64,000 nucleotides of DNA from Actinocorallia populi (GTDB lineage: Bacteria > Actinomycetota > Actinomycetes > Streptosporangiales > Streptosporangiaceae), in assembly GCF_002995495.1 (NCBI RefSeq), contig NZ_PVZV01000004.1:310001-374000 (forward strand). Direction: 5' to 3'. Positions 54,378 through 62,487 of this stretch are shown here, piece by piece. The notes under the pieces are model-generated. The model was not told where the DNA came from and ran no database searches. It saw only the letters and a program-made list of their open reading frames with translations. A program made the translations under genes and the position numbers. How positions within the stretch are numbered: position 1 is the first letter of the stretch; every line of letters begins with the position of its first letter.

Positions 54378-55163
54378 TCAGAATCCGAGCTCGGGCCAGT
54401 TCTCAGGCCAGCCTTCGGGCCAGAGGGACTGGCGTTCGGCTGTGCCCTCGGCCCTGCGGCCCGAGGTGTCTTCGGCCTTGCGCCCGTCCGGCGGCCGCAC
54501 CCATTCCTTCGGGAGCTCCGTCGGCCAGGCGGTCGGCCACTTCTGGTTCTTGGGCCAGTCGGCGGGCCACTCCTTGGGCCAGTCGGTCGGCCACCCGCCC
54601 GCCGGCCGGTCGCCGCCCATCAGGGCGACGCACAGGGCGATGGCCTTCTGCTTGCCTCCCGCCGCCTTGATGAGCGGGGTGAGGTGCTCGTCCTTCCTGC
54701 CCTCGGTGATGTACTTCCGGCACAGGTCGGCGATGGACGGCCGCGCCGCCGGGGCGGGGGAGGGGGGCGGCGGCGCGTACTTGCGGGTGTGCGCGGGGGC
54801 GCTGGTCCTGGGAGGCGGCTTCTTCGGTTCGGCCTTCTCCTGCCCGGGTACGCCGCCCGCCGCTATCGCCACCCCGCCGGCCGCTCCGATGGCGCCGATG
54901 GCCAGGACGGCCCCGGCGACCCTCGCGGTCAGCCTGCGGGTGGACGTGGGGCGGGGTGATGGCTTCTCCTCGGGCAGTGCGGACGGGACGGGCGCGCCGA
55001 CGAACGCTTCCTGGAAGTAGGCGACCGCCTCCGCCTCGCCGTCCAGCTCGTCCGCCCGGCCGGGGGCGGCCGCGCTGTCGAGCAGGTGGGCGACGGGGTG
55101 GCCCACCGAACGCCCGCGGAGCATCCGCTCCGCGGTCCGCCGGTTGATCCGTTTCGCGCTCAT
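54378..55163 (-). CDS. Single-pass membrane protein with C-terminal Trp-Pro repeats, partner of the ECF sigma factor
   Basis: A 261-residue protein encoded 34 bp after the sigma factor gene, the usual place for an anti-sigma or associated factor. Residues 1-85 are cytoplasmic and start SAKRINRRTAERMLRGR. One membrane helix lies at about 91-113. The outer part has a Pro-rich stretch, a helical segment with two Cys (ADLCRKYITEG, AIALCVALMGG) and then a repeat of WPTDWPKEWPADWPK type ending WPEGWPENWPELGF. No zinc anti-sigma motif (HxxxCxxC) is seen, so the anti-sigma role is uncertain. ATG 55163 was chosen over 55193. Confidence 0.75.
   Translation of the reverse strand: MSAKRINRRTAERMLRGRSVGHPVAHLLDSAAAPGRADELDGEAEAVAYFQEAFVGAPVPSALPEEKPSPRPTSTRRLTARVAGAVLAIGAIGAAGGVAIAAGGVPGQEKAEPKKPPPRTSAPAHTRKYAPPPPSPAPAARPSIADLCRKYITEGRKDEHLTPLIKAAGGKQKAIALCVALMGGDRPAGGWPTDWPKEWPADWPKNQKWPTAWPTELPKEWVRPPDGRKAEDTSGRRAEGTAERQSLWPEGWPENWPELGF
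54390..54600 (-). repeat. Coding Trp-Pro repeat region
   Basis: Four- to five-residue units of the form W-P-x-(D/E)-W or W-P-x-x recur at least nine times in the C-terminal third of the membrane protein. The underlying DNA repeats the theme GGCCA/CCAGTCGG. Two clusters are separated by a 30-residue Arg/Glu-rich stretch. Confidence 0.7.
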
Positions 55164-55197
55164 CTCATCTCTTTCAGCGTCGCGGTGCGGCAAAGTG

Positions 55198-55770
55198 TCA
55201 CTCGATTTCCGCAGCGAGTTTCTTCAGGCCCCGGTACGCCGCGGTGCGCACCGCCCCGGCCCGCTTGCCCAGGACCTGACCTGCGGTCTTGGCGTCCAGG
55301 CCGATGACGACCCGCAGCAGCACGGCCTCGGCCTGCTCGCGCGGCAACCGCATGATCAGCCGCAGCGCCCGTTCGGTGCCCAGGGCGCCGAGCGCGCTCT
55401 GCTCGGTGTCGTGCTCGCCGGCCACCTCGGTCAGCTCGTCCAGCGTCGTCTCGGCCTGGGGCCTGCGGCGGCGCCGGCGGACGTGGTCCAGGGCGCGGTT
55501 GCGGGCGATGGTCGTCGCCCAGCCGCGGAACCCGTCGTACTCCCCCCGGAAGGCGGGCAGGTCGCGGACGATCTGCAGCCAGGCCTCGGAGGCGACGTCC
55601 TCGGCGTCCTCGGCCACGAGCGCGCGGAGGTAGCGCAGCAGGCGCGGTTGCAGATCCCGGTACACGGTCCGGAAAGCCGTGTCGTCTCCCTGTTGCGCGG
55701 CCCGGACGCACGCCGACAGCTCGGCCTCGTCCGGAGGGGTCCGCTGGGCCACCTTCCGATCCACGCGCAT
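55198..55770 (-). CDS. ECF-type RNA polymerase sigma factor
   Basis: A 190-residue sigma-70 family protein. Region 2 is FRTVYRDLQPRLLRYLRALV with AEDVASEAWLQIVRDL and WATTIARNRALDHVRRR; region 4 is MRLPREQAEAVLLRVVIG, then AGQVLGKRAGAVRTAAYRGLKKL. Regions 1 and 3 are absent, as in ECF sigma factors. The ATG at 55770 gives RVDRKVAQRTPP. The membrane protein with Trp-Pro repeats follows 34 bp downstream and may control it. It is divergent from the urocanate-hydratase-like gene. Confidence 0.9.
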   Translation of the reverse strand: MRVDRKVAQRTPPDEAELSACVRAAQQGDDTAFRTVYRDLQPRLLRYLRALVAEDAEDVASEAWLQIVRDLPAFRGEYDGFRGWATTIARNRALDHVRRRRRRPQAETTLDELTEVAGEHDTEQSALGALGTERALRLIMRLPREQAEAVLLRVVIGLDAKTAGQVLGKRAGAVRTAAYRGLKKLAAEIE

Positions 55771-55938
55771 AACTATGCTGTCTTCCCGGGGCAGAAGTGA
55801 ACAAGACAGGACTTTTCTTGATTCTTTTCCTGCCAGGGTTTCCGGGGTCCTCCGGATCCGGCCGGACCCCGCGACTCCCTCGTTCAGTCCCGTTCCGGAC
55901 GGGCAGGACAAGGACATGGGGGGACGGAGGGGGCCGCG

Positions 55939-57618
55939 ATGAAGCACTTCCCGGTCCGCGCGGCGCGCGGCACCGCGCTGAGCGCCCGGGGCTGGCCGCA
56001 GGAGGCCGCGCTGCGGATGCTCGCCAACAGCCTCGACCCGGAGGTGGCCGAGCACCCCGAGTCGCTGACCGTCTGCGGGGGCGGCAAGGCGGCTCGCGGC
56101 CCCGGCGCGTACGCGGCGCTCGTGCGGTGCCTGACGGAACTGGGCGAGGACGAGACCCTGCTGGTGCAGTCCGGCAAGCCCGTCGGCGTCCTGCGCACCC
56201 ACGAGTGGGCGCCCCGGGTGCTGCTGGCCAACTCCAACCTGGTGCCCGAATGGGCGACCCGTGAGGAGTTCCGGCAGCTGGAGGAACTCGGGCTCATCAT
56301 GGCGGGGCAGACGGCCGCGGGCTCCTGGATCCACGTCGGCGCGCAGGGCGTGCTGCAGGCCGCCTACGAGACCTTCGCCGCCGTCGCCGCCCGGCGGTTC
56401 GGCGGCACCCTCGCCGGAACGGTCACCCTCACCGCGGGGCTCGGCGGGATGGGCGGGGCGCAGCCCCTGGCCGTCACCATGAACGGCGGGGCGGTGATCT
56501 GCGTCGAATGCGACCCGGCGCGCGTCGCCCAGCGCGTCGCCCAGGGCTACTGCGACGTCCGGGCGGAATCGGCGGAGGAGGCGCTGGCCCTCGCCCTGCG
56601 GGCCAGGGACTCCCAGAGACCGCTGTCGGTCGCGCTGCCCGGCAACGCCGCCGAGACCGCCGTGCGGCTGCTGGCGGCCGGAGCGCCCCTCGACATCGTC
56701 ACCGACCAGACCCCCGCCCACGACCCGCTGCGGTACCTGCCGATCGGGGTGCCGTTCGAGGAACTGGCCGCGCTGCGCGAGGACGACCCCGGCGGGCTCG
56801 CCCTGCGCGCCCTGGAGTCGATGGCGCGGCACGCCGAGGCGATGGTCGGCTTCCAGGCGGCGGGCGCGGAGGTCTTCGACTACGGCAACTCCCTGCGCGA
56901 CCAGGCGCGGCTGGCCGGGTACGAGCACGCCTTCGCCTATCCCGGCTTCGTGCCCGCCTACCTGCGCCCCCTGTTCTGCGCGGGCAAGGGCCCGTTCCGC
57001 TGGGTGGCGCTCTCGGGGGACGCCCACGACATCGGCGTCACCGACCGGGCGGTCCTGGAGCTGTTCCCGCACGAGGAGCCCCTCGCCCGGTGGATCCGCG
57101 CGGCGCGGGAGAAGGTGCCCTTCCAGGGGCTGCCCGCCCGGGTCTGCTGGCTCGGCCAGGGCGAACGCGCCGCGGCGGGACTGCGGTTCAACGAGCTGGT
57201 GGCGCGGGGCGACCTCGGCGCCCCCCTCGTGATCGGACGCGACCACCTGGACTGCGGGTCGGTGGCGGCGCCGCACAGCGAGACCGAGGGCATGCTCGAC
57301 GGCTCCGACGCGATCGCCGACTGGCCGCTGCTCAACGCGCTGCTCGCCACCGCCTCGGGTGCGACCTGGGTGTCCCTCCACCAGGGCGCCGGCGCCGGCG
57401 TCGGGCGCTCGGTGCACGCCGGCCAGGTCGCGGTCGCCGACGGGACCCCGCAGGCCGCCCGCAGGCTCGAGCGCGTCCTGACCAACGACCCCGGCATCGG
57501 GGTGCTGCGGCACGCCGACGCCGGGTACGCGCGGGCCGTCGAGACCGCGGGGGAGCACGGTTTCGAGATCCCGATGGAGCCGCCCGAACCCGGCGGGGCG
57601 CGGGAGGCCGGCGAATGA
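55939..57618 (+). CDS. hutU: Urocanate hydratase-family protein, divergent (possible thiourocanate hydratase)
   Basis: A 559-residue protein with the urocanase NAD loop [35 protein letters not shown] with the active-site Cys, and VIGRDHLD. Several positions that I recall as nearly invariant in HutU differ: VYGG is VCGG near residue 46, MYGQMTAGSWIYIG is [14 protein letters not shown], and LHHGGGVGMGYS is [12 protein letters not shown]. No hutH, hutI or hutG lies nearby. The ergothioneine series ends 1.9 kb upstream, and ergothioneine breakdown uses a urocanase-like thiourocanate hydratase, so that role is possible. Canonical histidine degradation is the alternative. Confidence 0.82.
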   Translation: MKHFPVRAARGTALSARGWPQEAALRMLANSLDPEVAEHPESLTVCGGGKAARGPGAYAALVRCLTELGEDETLLVQSGKPVGVLRTHEWAPRVLLANSNLVPEWATREEFRQLEELGLIMAGQTAAGSWIHVGAQGVLQAAYETFAAVAARRFGGTLAGTVTLTAGLGGMGGAQPLAVTMNGGAVICVECDPARVAQRVAQGYCDVRAESAEEALALALRARDSQRPLSVALPGNAAETAVRLLAAGAPLDIVTDQTPAHDPLRYLPIGVPFEELAALREDDPGGLALRALESMARHAEAMVGFQAAGAEVFDYGNSLRDQARLAGYEHAFAYPGFVPAYLRPLFCAGKGPFRWVALSGDAHDIGVTDRAVLELFPHEEPLARWIRAAREKVPFQGLPARVCWLGQGERAAAGLRFNELVARGDLGAPLVIGRDHLDCGSVAAPHSETEGMLDGSDAIADWPLLNALLATASGATWVSLHQGAGAGVGRSVHAGQVAVADGTPQAARRLERVLTNDPGIGVLRHADAGYARAVETAGEHGFEIPMEPPEPGGAREAGE

Positions 57619-57639
57619 GCCGGGGCGGGCCCGCGGGGC

Positions 57640-58881
57640 TCAGAACGTGAAGGGCTGGCGGACCACGCCGTTGTCGAAGTTCGACAGCAGGTACTCCGGC
57701 TCGCCCGTGGTGCGAAGGCCCGGCAGCCGGGTGAACAGCTCACGGAACATGATCTTCAGCTCCATGCGGGCGAGGTTGGCGCCCAGGCACAGGTGGGCGC
57801 CGGGCCCCCCGAACCCGACGTGGGGGTTGGGGGAGCGGGTGATGTCGAACCGGTCGGGGTCGGCGAAGACCTCGGGGTCGCGGTTGGCCGCCGGGTAGAA
57901 CAACACGACCTTGTCGCCGGGCTCCAGCCGCAGCCCGTTCAGCTCGTACGGCCGGGTGACCGTCCGCCGGAACTGGATGATGGGGGAGGTGTACCGCACG
58001 ATCTCCTCGATCGCCGGGCCGATCCGGGCGTCGTAGTCGGCCAGCAGCAGCTCCCGCTGGTCGGGATGCTCGGTGAACAGCCGGACGCCGTGCGACAAGG
58101 CGTTGCGGGTGGTCTCGTTGCCCGCCACCAGCAGCAGGTCGAAGAAGCTGCCCAGCTCCCGCGTCGTCAGGGACTCGCCGTCGACGTTGGCGTTCACCAG
58201 CGCCGAGACCAGGTCGCCCCGCGGGTTCCCGCGGCGCTCCCGCGCCATCCGCGCCACCAGCCGGTGCAGGTCGACGATGGCCTTCAGGTTGCCCGCCAGC
58301 AGCCGCAGCGTCCTGGGATCGAACAGGGAGCCGCGGACCCCGGAGTACTCGGTCATGACGTCGATGCGCCGGAGCACGTACGGCCGCCGCTCCGGCGGGA
58401 TGCCCATCATCGCGCAGATGACGTTGATGGGCAGCCGCGCGGCCACCTGCTCCACGAAGTCCCGCGGGCCCTCGCGCTCCAGGTCGTCCACGATGCCGGC
58501 GGCGGTGGCCTGGATCTCCTCGGCGAGCCCGGCCAGCATCCTGGGGCTGAACGCGCGCGAGACGATCCGGCGCAGCCGCCCGTGCCGGGGGTCGTCCATG
58601 TTCACCATGGGCCGGCCGAACAGCCACGCGATCCACGGCGGCGGCTCCGGCGACGTCGCCGCCGGCTCGCTGGAGAACGCCTTGGTGTCGCGGCTGACCT
58701 CGACGACGTCGGCGTGCCGGACCAGGGCGTGGAACCCCTTGCCCGACCGGACGAGCGGGACCCGCGGCTCGGCGAAGAAGACCGGCTGCTTCAGGGTGCG
58801 CAGCCGGGCGAACTCGGCGTAGCGCTCCTCGTGCGGCCGGGCCCAGAAGTCGACGCCGACAAGATCCGTACTCGCGTTCAT
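57640..58881 (-). CDS. Cytochrome P450, CYP124/CYP125-clan
   Basis: A 413-residue P450. The I-helix is LLVAGNETTRNALSHG, the K-helix EEIVRYTSPIIQFRRT and the heme loop FGGPGAHLCLG with Cys365. These match the lipid- and steroid-oxidising CYP124/125/142 clan. ATG at 58881 overlaps the stop of the glycoside hydrolase gene by 4 bp, which fixes the start over GTG 58893 and shows the two are co-transcribed. The substrate is unknown. The gene ends 21 bp from the convergent urocanate-hydratase-like gene. Confidence 0.88.
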   Translation of the reverse strand: MNASTDLVGVDFWARPHEERYAEFARLRTLKQPVFFAEPRVPLVRSGKGFHALVRHADVVEVSRDTKAFSSEPAATSPEPPPWIAWLFGRPMVNMDDPRHGRLRRIVSRAFSPRMLAGLAEEIQATAAGIVDDLEREGPRDFVEQVAARLPINVICAMMGIPPERRPYVLRRIDVMTEYSGVRGSLFDPRTLRLLAGNLKAIVDLHRLVARMARERRGNPRGDLVSALVNANVDGESLTTRELGSFFDLLLVAGNETTRNALSHGVRLFTEHPDQRELLLADYDARIGPAIEEIVRYTSPIIQFRRTVTRPYELNGLRLEPGDKVVLFYPAANRDPEVFADPDRFDITRSPNPHVGFGGPGAHLCLGANLARMELKIMFRELFTRLPGLRTTGEPEYLLSNFDNGVVRQPFTF

Positions 58882-60266
58882 CTGCCGACCCACCTGATCT
58901 CGTAGGGCTGGAGCCTGAGCTGTTCACCACCGACCGTAGCCGCAAGCGGACGGTCCGTGGCGTTCACCGCGAGGAGTTGCTCAGCCGAGGCCAGCACTTT
59001 CAGGTCTTTTTCCGACCCCCCGGACACGTTCGTGACCGGTACCTGCACCAGGCCCGTGCCGGGCGGGAACCAGCGCGCGAAGTTCTGCTGCAGCTCCAGC
59101 GACGGCAGCGCCGTGCCCTGGCGCGTCCACAGGCAGCCGTTGCACGCCCCCGGGCTGCCCTGCGGGCTCCAGTACAGCGCGCCCGCCGCGCCCGACCGGG
59201 CGAACTCGATCATCGCGGCGGCCTGGACGGCGTGCAGCCGCCCGGCGCTCCACCCGGAGTTCTCCGGCTCGACGTACCACTCGGCCCACACCACCGGCAG
59301 GTCCTCCTGGGCGCGCAGCCAGCGGGTGAGCGCACCGAACTTGGCGTTCGCGGCGAACTCGTCGCCGTGCGCGGTCCTGTCCTCGGGCAGCGACGAGCCG
59401 TCGATGACGATGAAGTCCGCGCCCTCCTTGTTCTCCAGCCAGTACCGGACGGCGTCGAGTCCGCGCTGGTCGGCCGCGCCCCACGGGCCGCGCACCTCGC
59501 CGGACGCCTCGGAGTGCGCGTCGGCGTAGCTGTTGAGCGGGATGTAGGGACCGCCGACCAGCACGTCGGGGTTCTCCCGCTTCAGCGCCGTGTACACCTT
59601 GTTGTAGAGGTTGGTGTAGCCCTCGTGGTCCCAGCGGTTCTGGCTGCGGTTGAAGAAGCCCTTGAACTCGTTCCAGACGAAGAAGTACCGCACGTCCGGG
59701 TAGCGGCGGGCGATCTCGGCGGCCTGCTCGGCGAAGGCGTCGTAGAACTCCGGCAGCGGCGCGTCCTCCAGGTGCGTCCAGTCGGTCGCCCCGGCCGGGC
59801 CGCCCTTCATCCAGTCGGGCGCGCAGCACAGCGTGACGACCGGGACGCCGCCGGTGTCGCGGATCGCCCGCATCCGCTGGTCCAGCGACGACCAGTCGTA
59901 GCGGCCCGGCGTCGGCTGCGGGTTGTTCGCGCCGAACCCCATGATGTGCTGGGCCTGCAGCGTGCGCTGGCGGCCGACCGCGGCGGCGGCCGCCGGGTCG
60001 GTCTCCAGGCTGGTCTGGGTGTGGGTGAACCCCCAGGCCGCCCAGTCGCCGTCCGGGCCCGCCGAGATGTCGCCGACGGGCTCGCCGTCCAGGACCGCGG
60101 ACGGCCCGGGATCGCGGTTGAGGTAGAGCACGACCGAGGCGGTGACGACTCCCAGGAGGGCGGCGGCCAGCGCGATCATCCACACGGGGGTGCGGCGGCC
60201 GTGCCGCCCCCTGCGCGCGGAGACCAAAGGGGGTGTGACGGAGGTCGGAGACGGCTGGCCTTTCAC
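58878..60266 (-). CDS. Membrane-anchored GH39/GH5-like glycoside hydrolase
   Basis: A 462-residue protein with one N-terminal membrane anchor (VWMIALAAALLGVVTASVVLYL) and an external TIM-barrel. The likely acid/base is Glu in YFFVWNEFKG and the nucleophile Glu in PVVWAEWYVEP, as in clan GH-A xylosidase-like enzymes of GH39. A short Cys pair (ACNGCLW) and a C-terminal beta-sandwich tail (VNATDRPLAATVGGEQL) follow. GTG at 60266 was chosen for its GGAGG site; a longer frame to 60401 covers promoter-like sequence. It is coupled to the P450 gene. Confidence 0.8.
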   Translation of the reverse strand: MKGQPSPTSVTPPLVSARRGRHGRRTPVWMIALAAALLGVVTASVVLYLNRDPGPSAVLDGEPVGDISAGPDGDWAAWGFTHTQTSLETDPAAAAAVGRQRTLQAQHIMGFGANNPQPTPGRYDWSSLDQRMRAIRDTGGVPVVTLCCAPDWMKGGPAGATDWTHLEDAPLPEFYDAFAEQAAEIARRYPDVRYFFVWNEFKGFFNRSQNRWDHEGYTNLYNKVYTALKRENPDVLVGGPYIPLNSYADAHSEASGEVRGPWGAADQRGLDAVRYWLENKEGADFIVIDGSSLPEDRTAHGDEFAANAKFGALTRWLRAQEDLPVVWAEWYVEPENSGWSAGRLHAVQAAAMIEFARSGAAGALYWSPQGSPGACNGCLWTRQGTALPSLELQQNFARWFPPGTGLVQVPVTNVSGGSEKDLKVLASAEQLLAVNATDRPLAATVGGEQLRLQPYEIRWVGR

Positions 60267-60473
60267 TGACCCTCCAGAGTCGGTTGCTTTTTCCTTAGAA
60301 CGTTCAACCGTTCGCTCTGGTTCGCAAGAGCCTTCTCTGGCCGATCGTGAATACTTACCTGGACCGTACTCTTGTGTCACCGCGGGCGCGGGAAAGAACA
60401 CGCGAGATGACCCCGGTCCGCTCCACCACCCCTGCGGGGCGGACCGGGATCGCCCTCCATCCCCCGCGCCCTC
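60267..60473. other. Promoter region of the glycoside hydrolase-P450 pair
   Basis: 207 bp without a supported gene. On the minus strand the segment about 60290-60350 is AT-rich (for example GAACGTTCTAAGGAAAAAGC) and likely holds the promoter. The stop of the 70-residue protein gene bounds it at 60474. Confidence 0.45.
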
Positions 60474-60686
60474 TCAGGCGCCCTCCGTGCGTGCCTGTTC
60501 GTCCAGCTGAACCCGCAGGCCCGTCTCGTCGTCGGAGGCCAGCGTCATCGCCAGTCCCGCGTTGAGCTGGGCGTCGGTCAGGTCGCCGCTGCGGGTGGCA
60601 TACCACCTGCCCGCGTCGCTGCGCCACACCACCCAGCCGGGGTGCTCCGATTCGATGCTCGCCTTGAGGTCTGCGAAGTCCACCAT
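60474..60686 (-). CDS. Small conserved-looking protein, 70 residues
   Basis: A 70-residue acidic protein starting VDFADLKASIESEHPGWVVW, with RWYATRSGDLTDAQLN in the middle. It resembles short actinobacterial proteins found beside GntR regulators, though I cannot name the family. ATG at 60686 was chosen over the frame start at 60710 because GGGAAGGG precedes it. It is divergent from the GntR gene and probably shares its control region. No membrane helix or Cys motif. Confidence 0.65.
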   Translation of the reverse strand: MVDFADLKASIESEHPGWVVWRSDAGRWYATRSGDLTDAQLNAGLAMTLASDDETGLRVQLDEQARTEGA

Positions 60687-60806
60687 CAGGGTGGTCCCTT
60701 CCCCGAACAACTCATTCCGTATACAAAAGTGATACGCGTAGGGAGAACCGTCAAGCTTCGAGTAACAGCAACATTCCCCCGGCGGTCCGACAGGGAGGTG
60801 TCGCCG

Positions 60807-61562
60807 GTGCCGAAACCCGCCTATATCCGGATAGCCGATGAGCTCAGGAAGGGAATTCGGGACGGCACCTATCCCCCCGGATCACGGCTGCCCACCCTCG
60901 CGGCCCTGGCAGGGGCACACGGTGTTTCGGACATCGTGGTCCGGCAGGCGGTGGCGGTGCTGCGCGCCGAGGGCCTGGTGGAGACCCGGCGCGGCGGCGG
61001 CACCGTCGTCCGGATCCGGCCACCGGTCCGCCGGATGGCGATGGAGCGCTACCGGGTGGAGACCGCGCCGCGCCCCGAGCCCGCCACGTCCTTCACCCAC
61101 GACCAGCGGATCGGCTGGCACGAGTACCGGCTCGACCGCGCCTACGACCGGGTCGACGCCGACGCCGAACTCGCCGCGCTCTTCCTCCTGCCCGTCGGCA
61201 CGGGGCTCCTGCGCAGGCGGTTCGTGTTCTGGGCGCGCGGCGAACCCCAGCAGATCTCCGTCAACTACCTGCCGTGGGACCTCGTCGGCGGCACGCCCGT
61301 CGCCGACCCCGACCGGGAGCCGTGGCCCGGCGGCACCCCCGCGCAGCTGGCCTACCTCGGCCACCCGCCGACCCGCGTCGAGGAGTCCGTCCGGGCCCGG
61401 ATGCCCGACCCCGAGGAGGCCGGGACGCTGCGGATGTCCGAAGGGGTGCCCGTCATCACCGTCACCCGGCGGATGTTCTCCGGCGAGCACGTCCTGGAGG
61501 TGTGCCGGGACATCGTCATCCCGGCGGACCGGGTGGTCCTGGACTACTCCCTGGACCTGTAG
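60807..61562 (+). CDS. GntR-family transcriptional regulator (UTRA type)
   Basis: A 251-residue HutC-subfamily regulator. The winged HTH is AYIRIADELRKGIRDGTYPP and LPTLAALAGAHGVSDIVVRQAVAVLRAEG. The UTRA ligand domain (about 95-245) shows GTGLLRRRFVFWARGEP and GVPVITVTRRMFSGEHVLEV. GTG at 60807 has GGGAGG with an 8-base spacer. In the 120-bp divergent region with the 70-residue gene, GTATAC and GTGATACGC at about 60719-60739 are candidate operator halves. The target is probably itself and that small gene. Confidence 0.88.
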   Translation: MPKPAYIRIADELRKGIRDGTYPPGSRLPTLAALAGAHGVSDIVVRQAVAVLRAEGLVETRRGGGTVVRIRPPVRRMAMERYRVETAPRPEPATSFTHDQRIGWHEYRLDRAYDRVDADAELAALFLLPVGTGLLRRRFVFWARGEPQQISVNYLPWDLVGGTPVADPDREPWPGGTPAQLAYLGHPPTRVEESVRARMPDPEEAGTLRMSEGVPVITVTRRMFSGEHVLEVCRDIVIPADRVVLDYSLDL

Positions 61563-61569
61563 GCCGGCC

Positions 61570-62382
61570 TCAGGCCAGCCGGTCCAGCAGCCAGCGCGGC
61601 CCCACCACCTGCGCGCCGGCCTCCTCGCAGCGGCGGCGCAGCTCGCGGTCGGCGGTGACCACCACGTGGTACGCCCCGTCCTGCCGCACCTGGGCGACGA
61701 TCTCGTCGTCCCCGCTGCCGGGCGCCGCGACCACCCGCACGCCCCCGGCGCTCTCCAGCGGCCGGGCCGCGCCCTCCACCACCAGCACCAGCTCCGGGTA
61801 GGCCTCGTCGAACGGGCCGAGGGAGACCGGGCCGAGCCCGGCGAGCCCGTCGCGCAGCCGCCGGGCCGCGCCCAGCCGGTCGCGCCACCAGCCGTCCGGC
61901 CGCGAGCCCATGACGTTGGCGGCGTCCACGATGAGGACCACACGGGTGAGCATGGAGCGCAGCGTAGGCCACGCGTCACCGAACGGCGCGAAGAGCCGCA
62001 GCGTGTCCACCTCCGAGACCGGCACCCAGCGGGCCGCCTTCGTCTCGCTGGACTCCCCGCGCACCGGAGTGCGCTCCGGCGCGGAGCCGATCATCGTGGT
62101 GTAGGACCAGCCGCCGTGGTCGTCCTTGACCCGCCCGTGCAGGCGCACGATGGAGACGTCCAGGGAGCTCTCCTCCGTCGTCTCCCGCAGCGCCGCCGTC
62201 ACCGCGTCCTCGCCCGCGTGCCGCCCGCCGCCGAACAGGCACCAGGTGCCGCCGCCGTTGCACCACCACGCGCGCTGCTGGAGCAGGACGTGGTCCTGGC
62301 TGAACAGCAGCAGGCCCGCCGCCCCGAACCGACCCCAGTGCGTGTGGCCTCGTTCGCACCGGGTGAACCCATCGCCGTCCAC
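61570..62382 (-). CDS. Nudix hydrolase fused to a NYN/PIN-like domain
   Basis: A 270-residue two-domain protein. Residues 1-140 are a Nudix hydrolase; the box GGGRHAGEDAVTAALRET then TEESS fits GX5EX7REUXEEXGU except that the late Gly is Ser. Residues 145-270 are a NYN/PIN-like nuclease domain with VVLIVDAANVMGSRPDGWWR, GSGDDEIVAQV and VVVTADRELRRRC, keeping the acidic residues expected for metal binding. A fused cap or nucleotide hydrolase and RNase would suit RNA end processing or nucleotide clean-up, as inference. It converges on the GntR gene, 7 bp apart. Confidence 0.82.
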   Translation of the reverse strand: MDGDGFTRCERGHTHWGRFGAAGLLLFSQDHVLLQQRAWWCNGGGTWCLFGGGRHAGEDAVTAALRETTEESSLDVSIVRLHGRVKDDHGGWSYTTMIGSAPERTPVRGESSETKAARWVPVSEVDTLRLFAPFGDAWPTLRSMLTRVVLIVDAANVMGSRPDGWWRDRLGAARRLRDGLAGLGPVSLGPFDEAYPELVLVVEGAARPLESAGGVRVVAAPGSGDDEIVAQVRQDGAYHVVVTADRELRRRCEEAGAQVVGPRWLLDRLA

Positions 62383-62487
62383 GCCCGCAGAGTAGCCGAG
62401 CCGTGATCGAGATTCGGGGTCCGACGCCTACCTTGTGGCCCCGGGGACAGGGCAAGCTTGAGTCGGCACGAACCCTGGAGGCATCCC

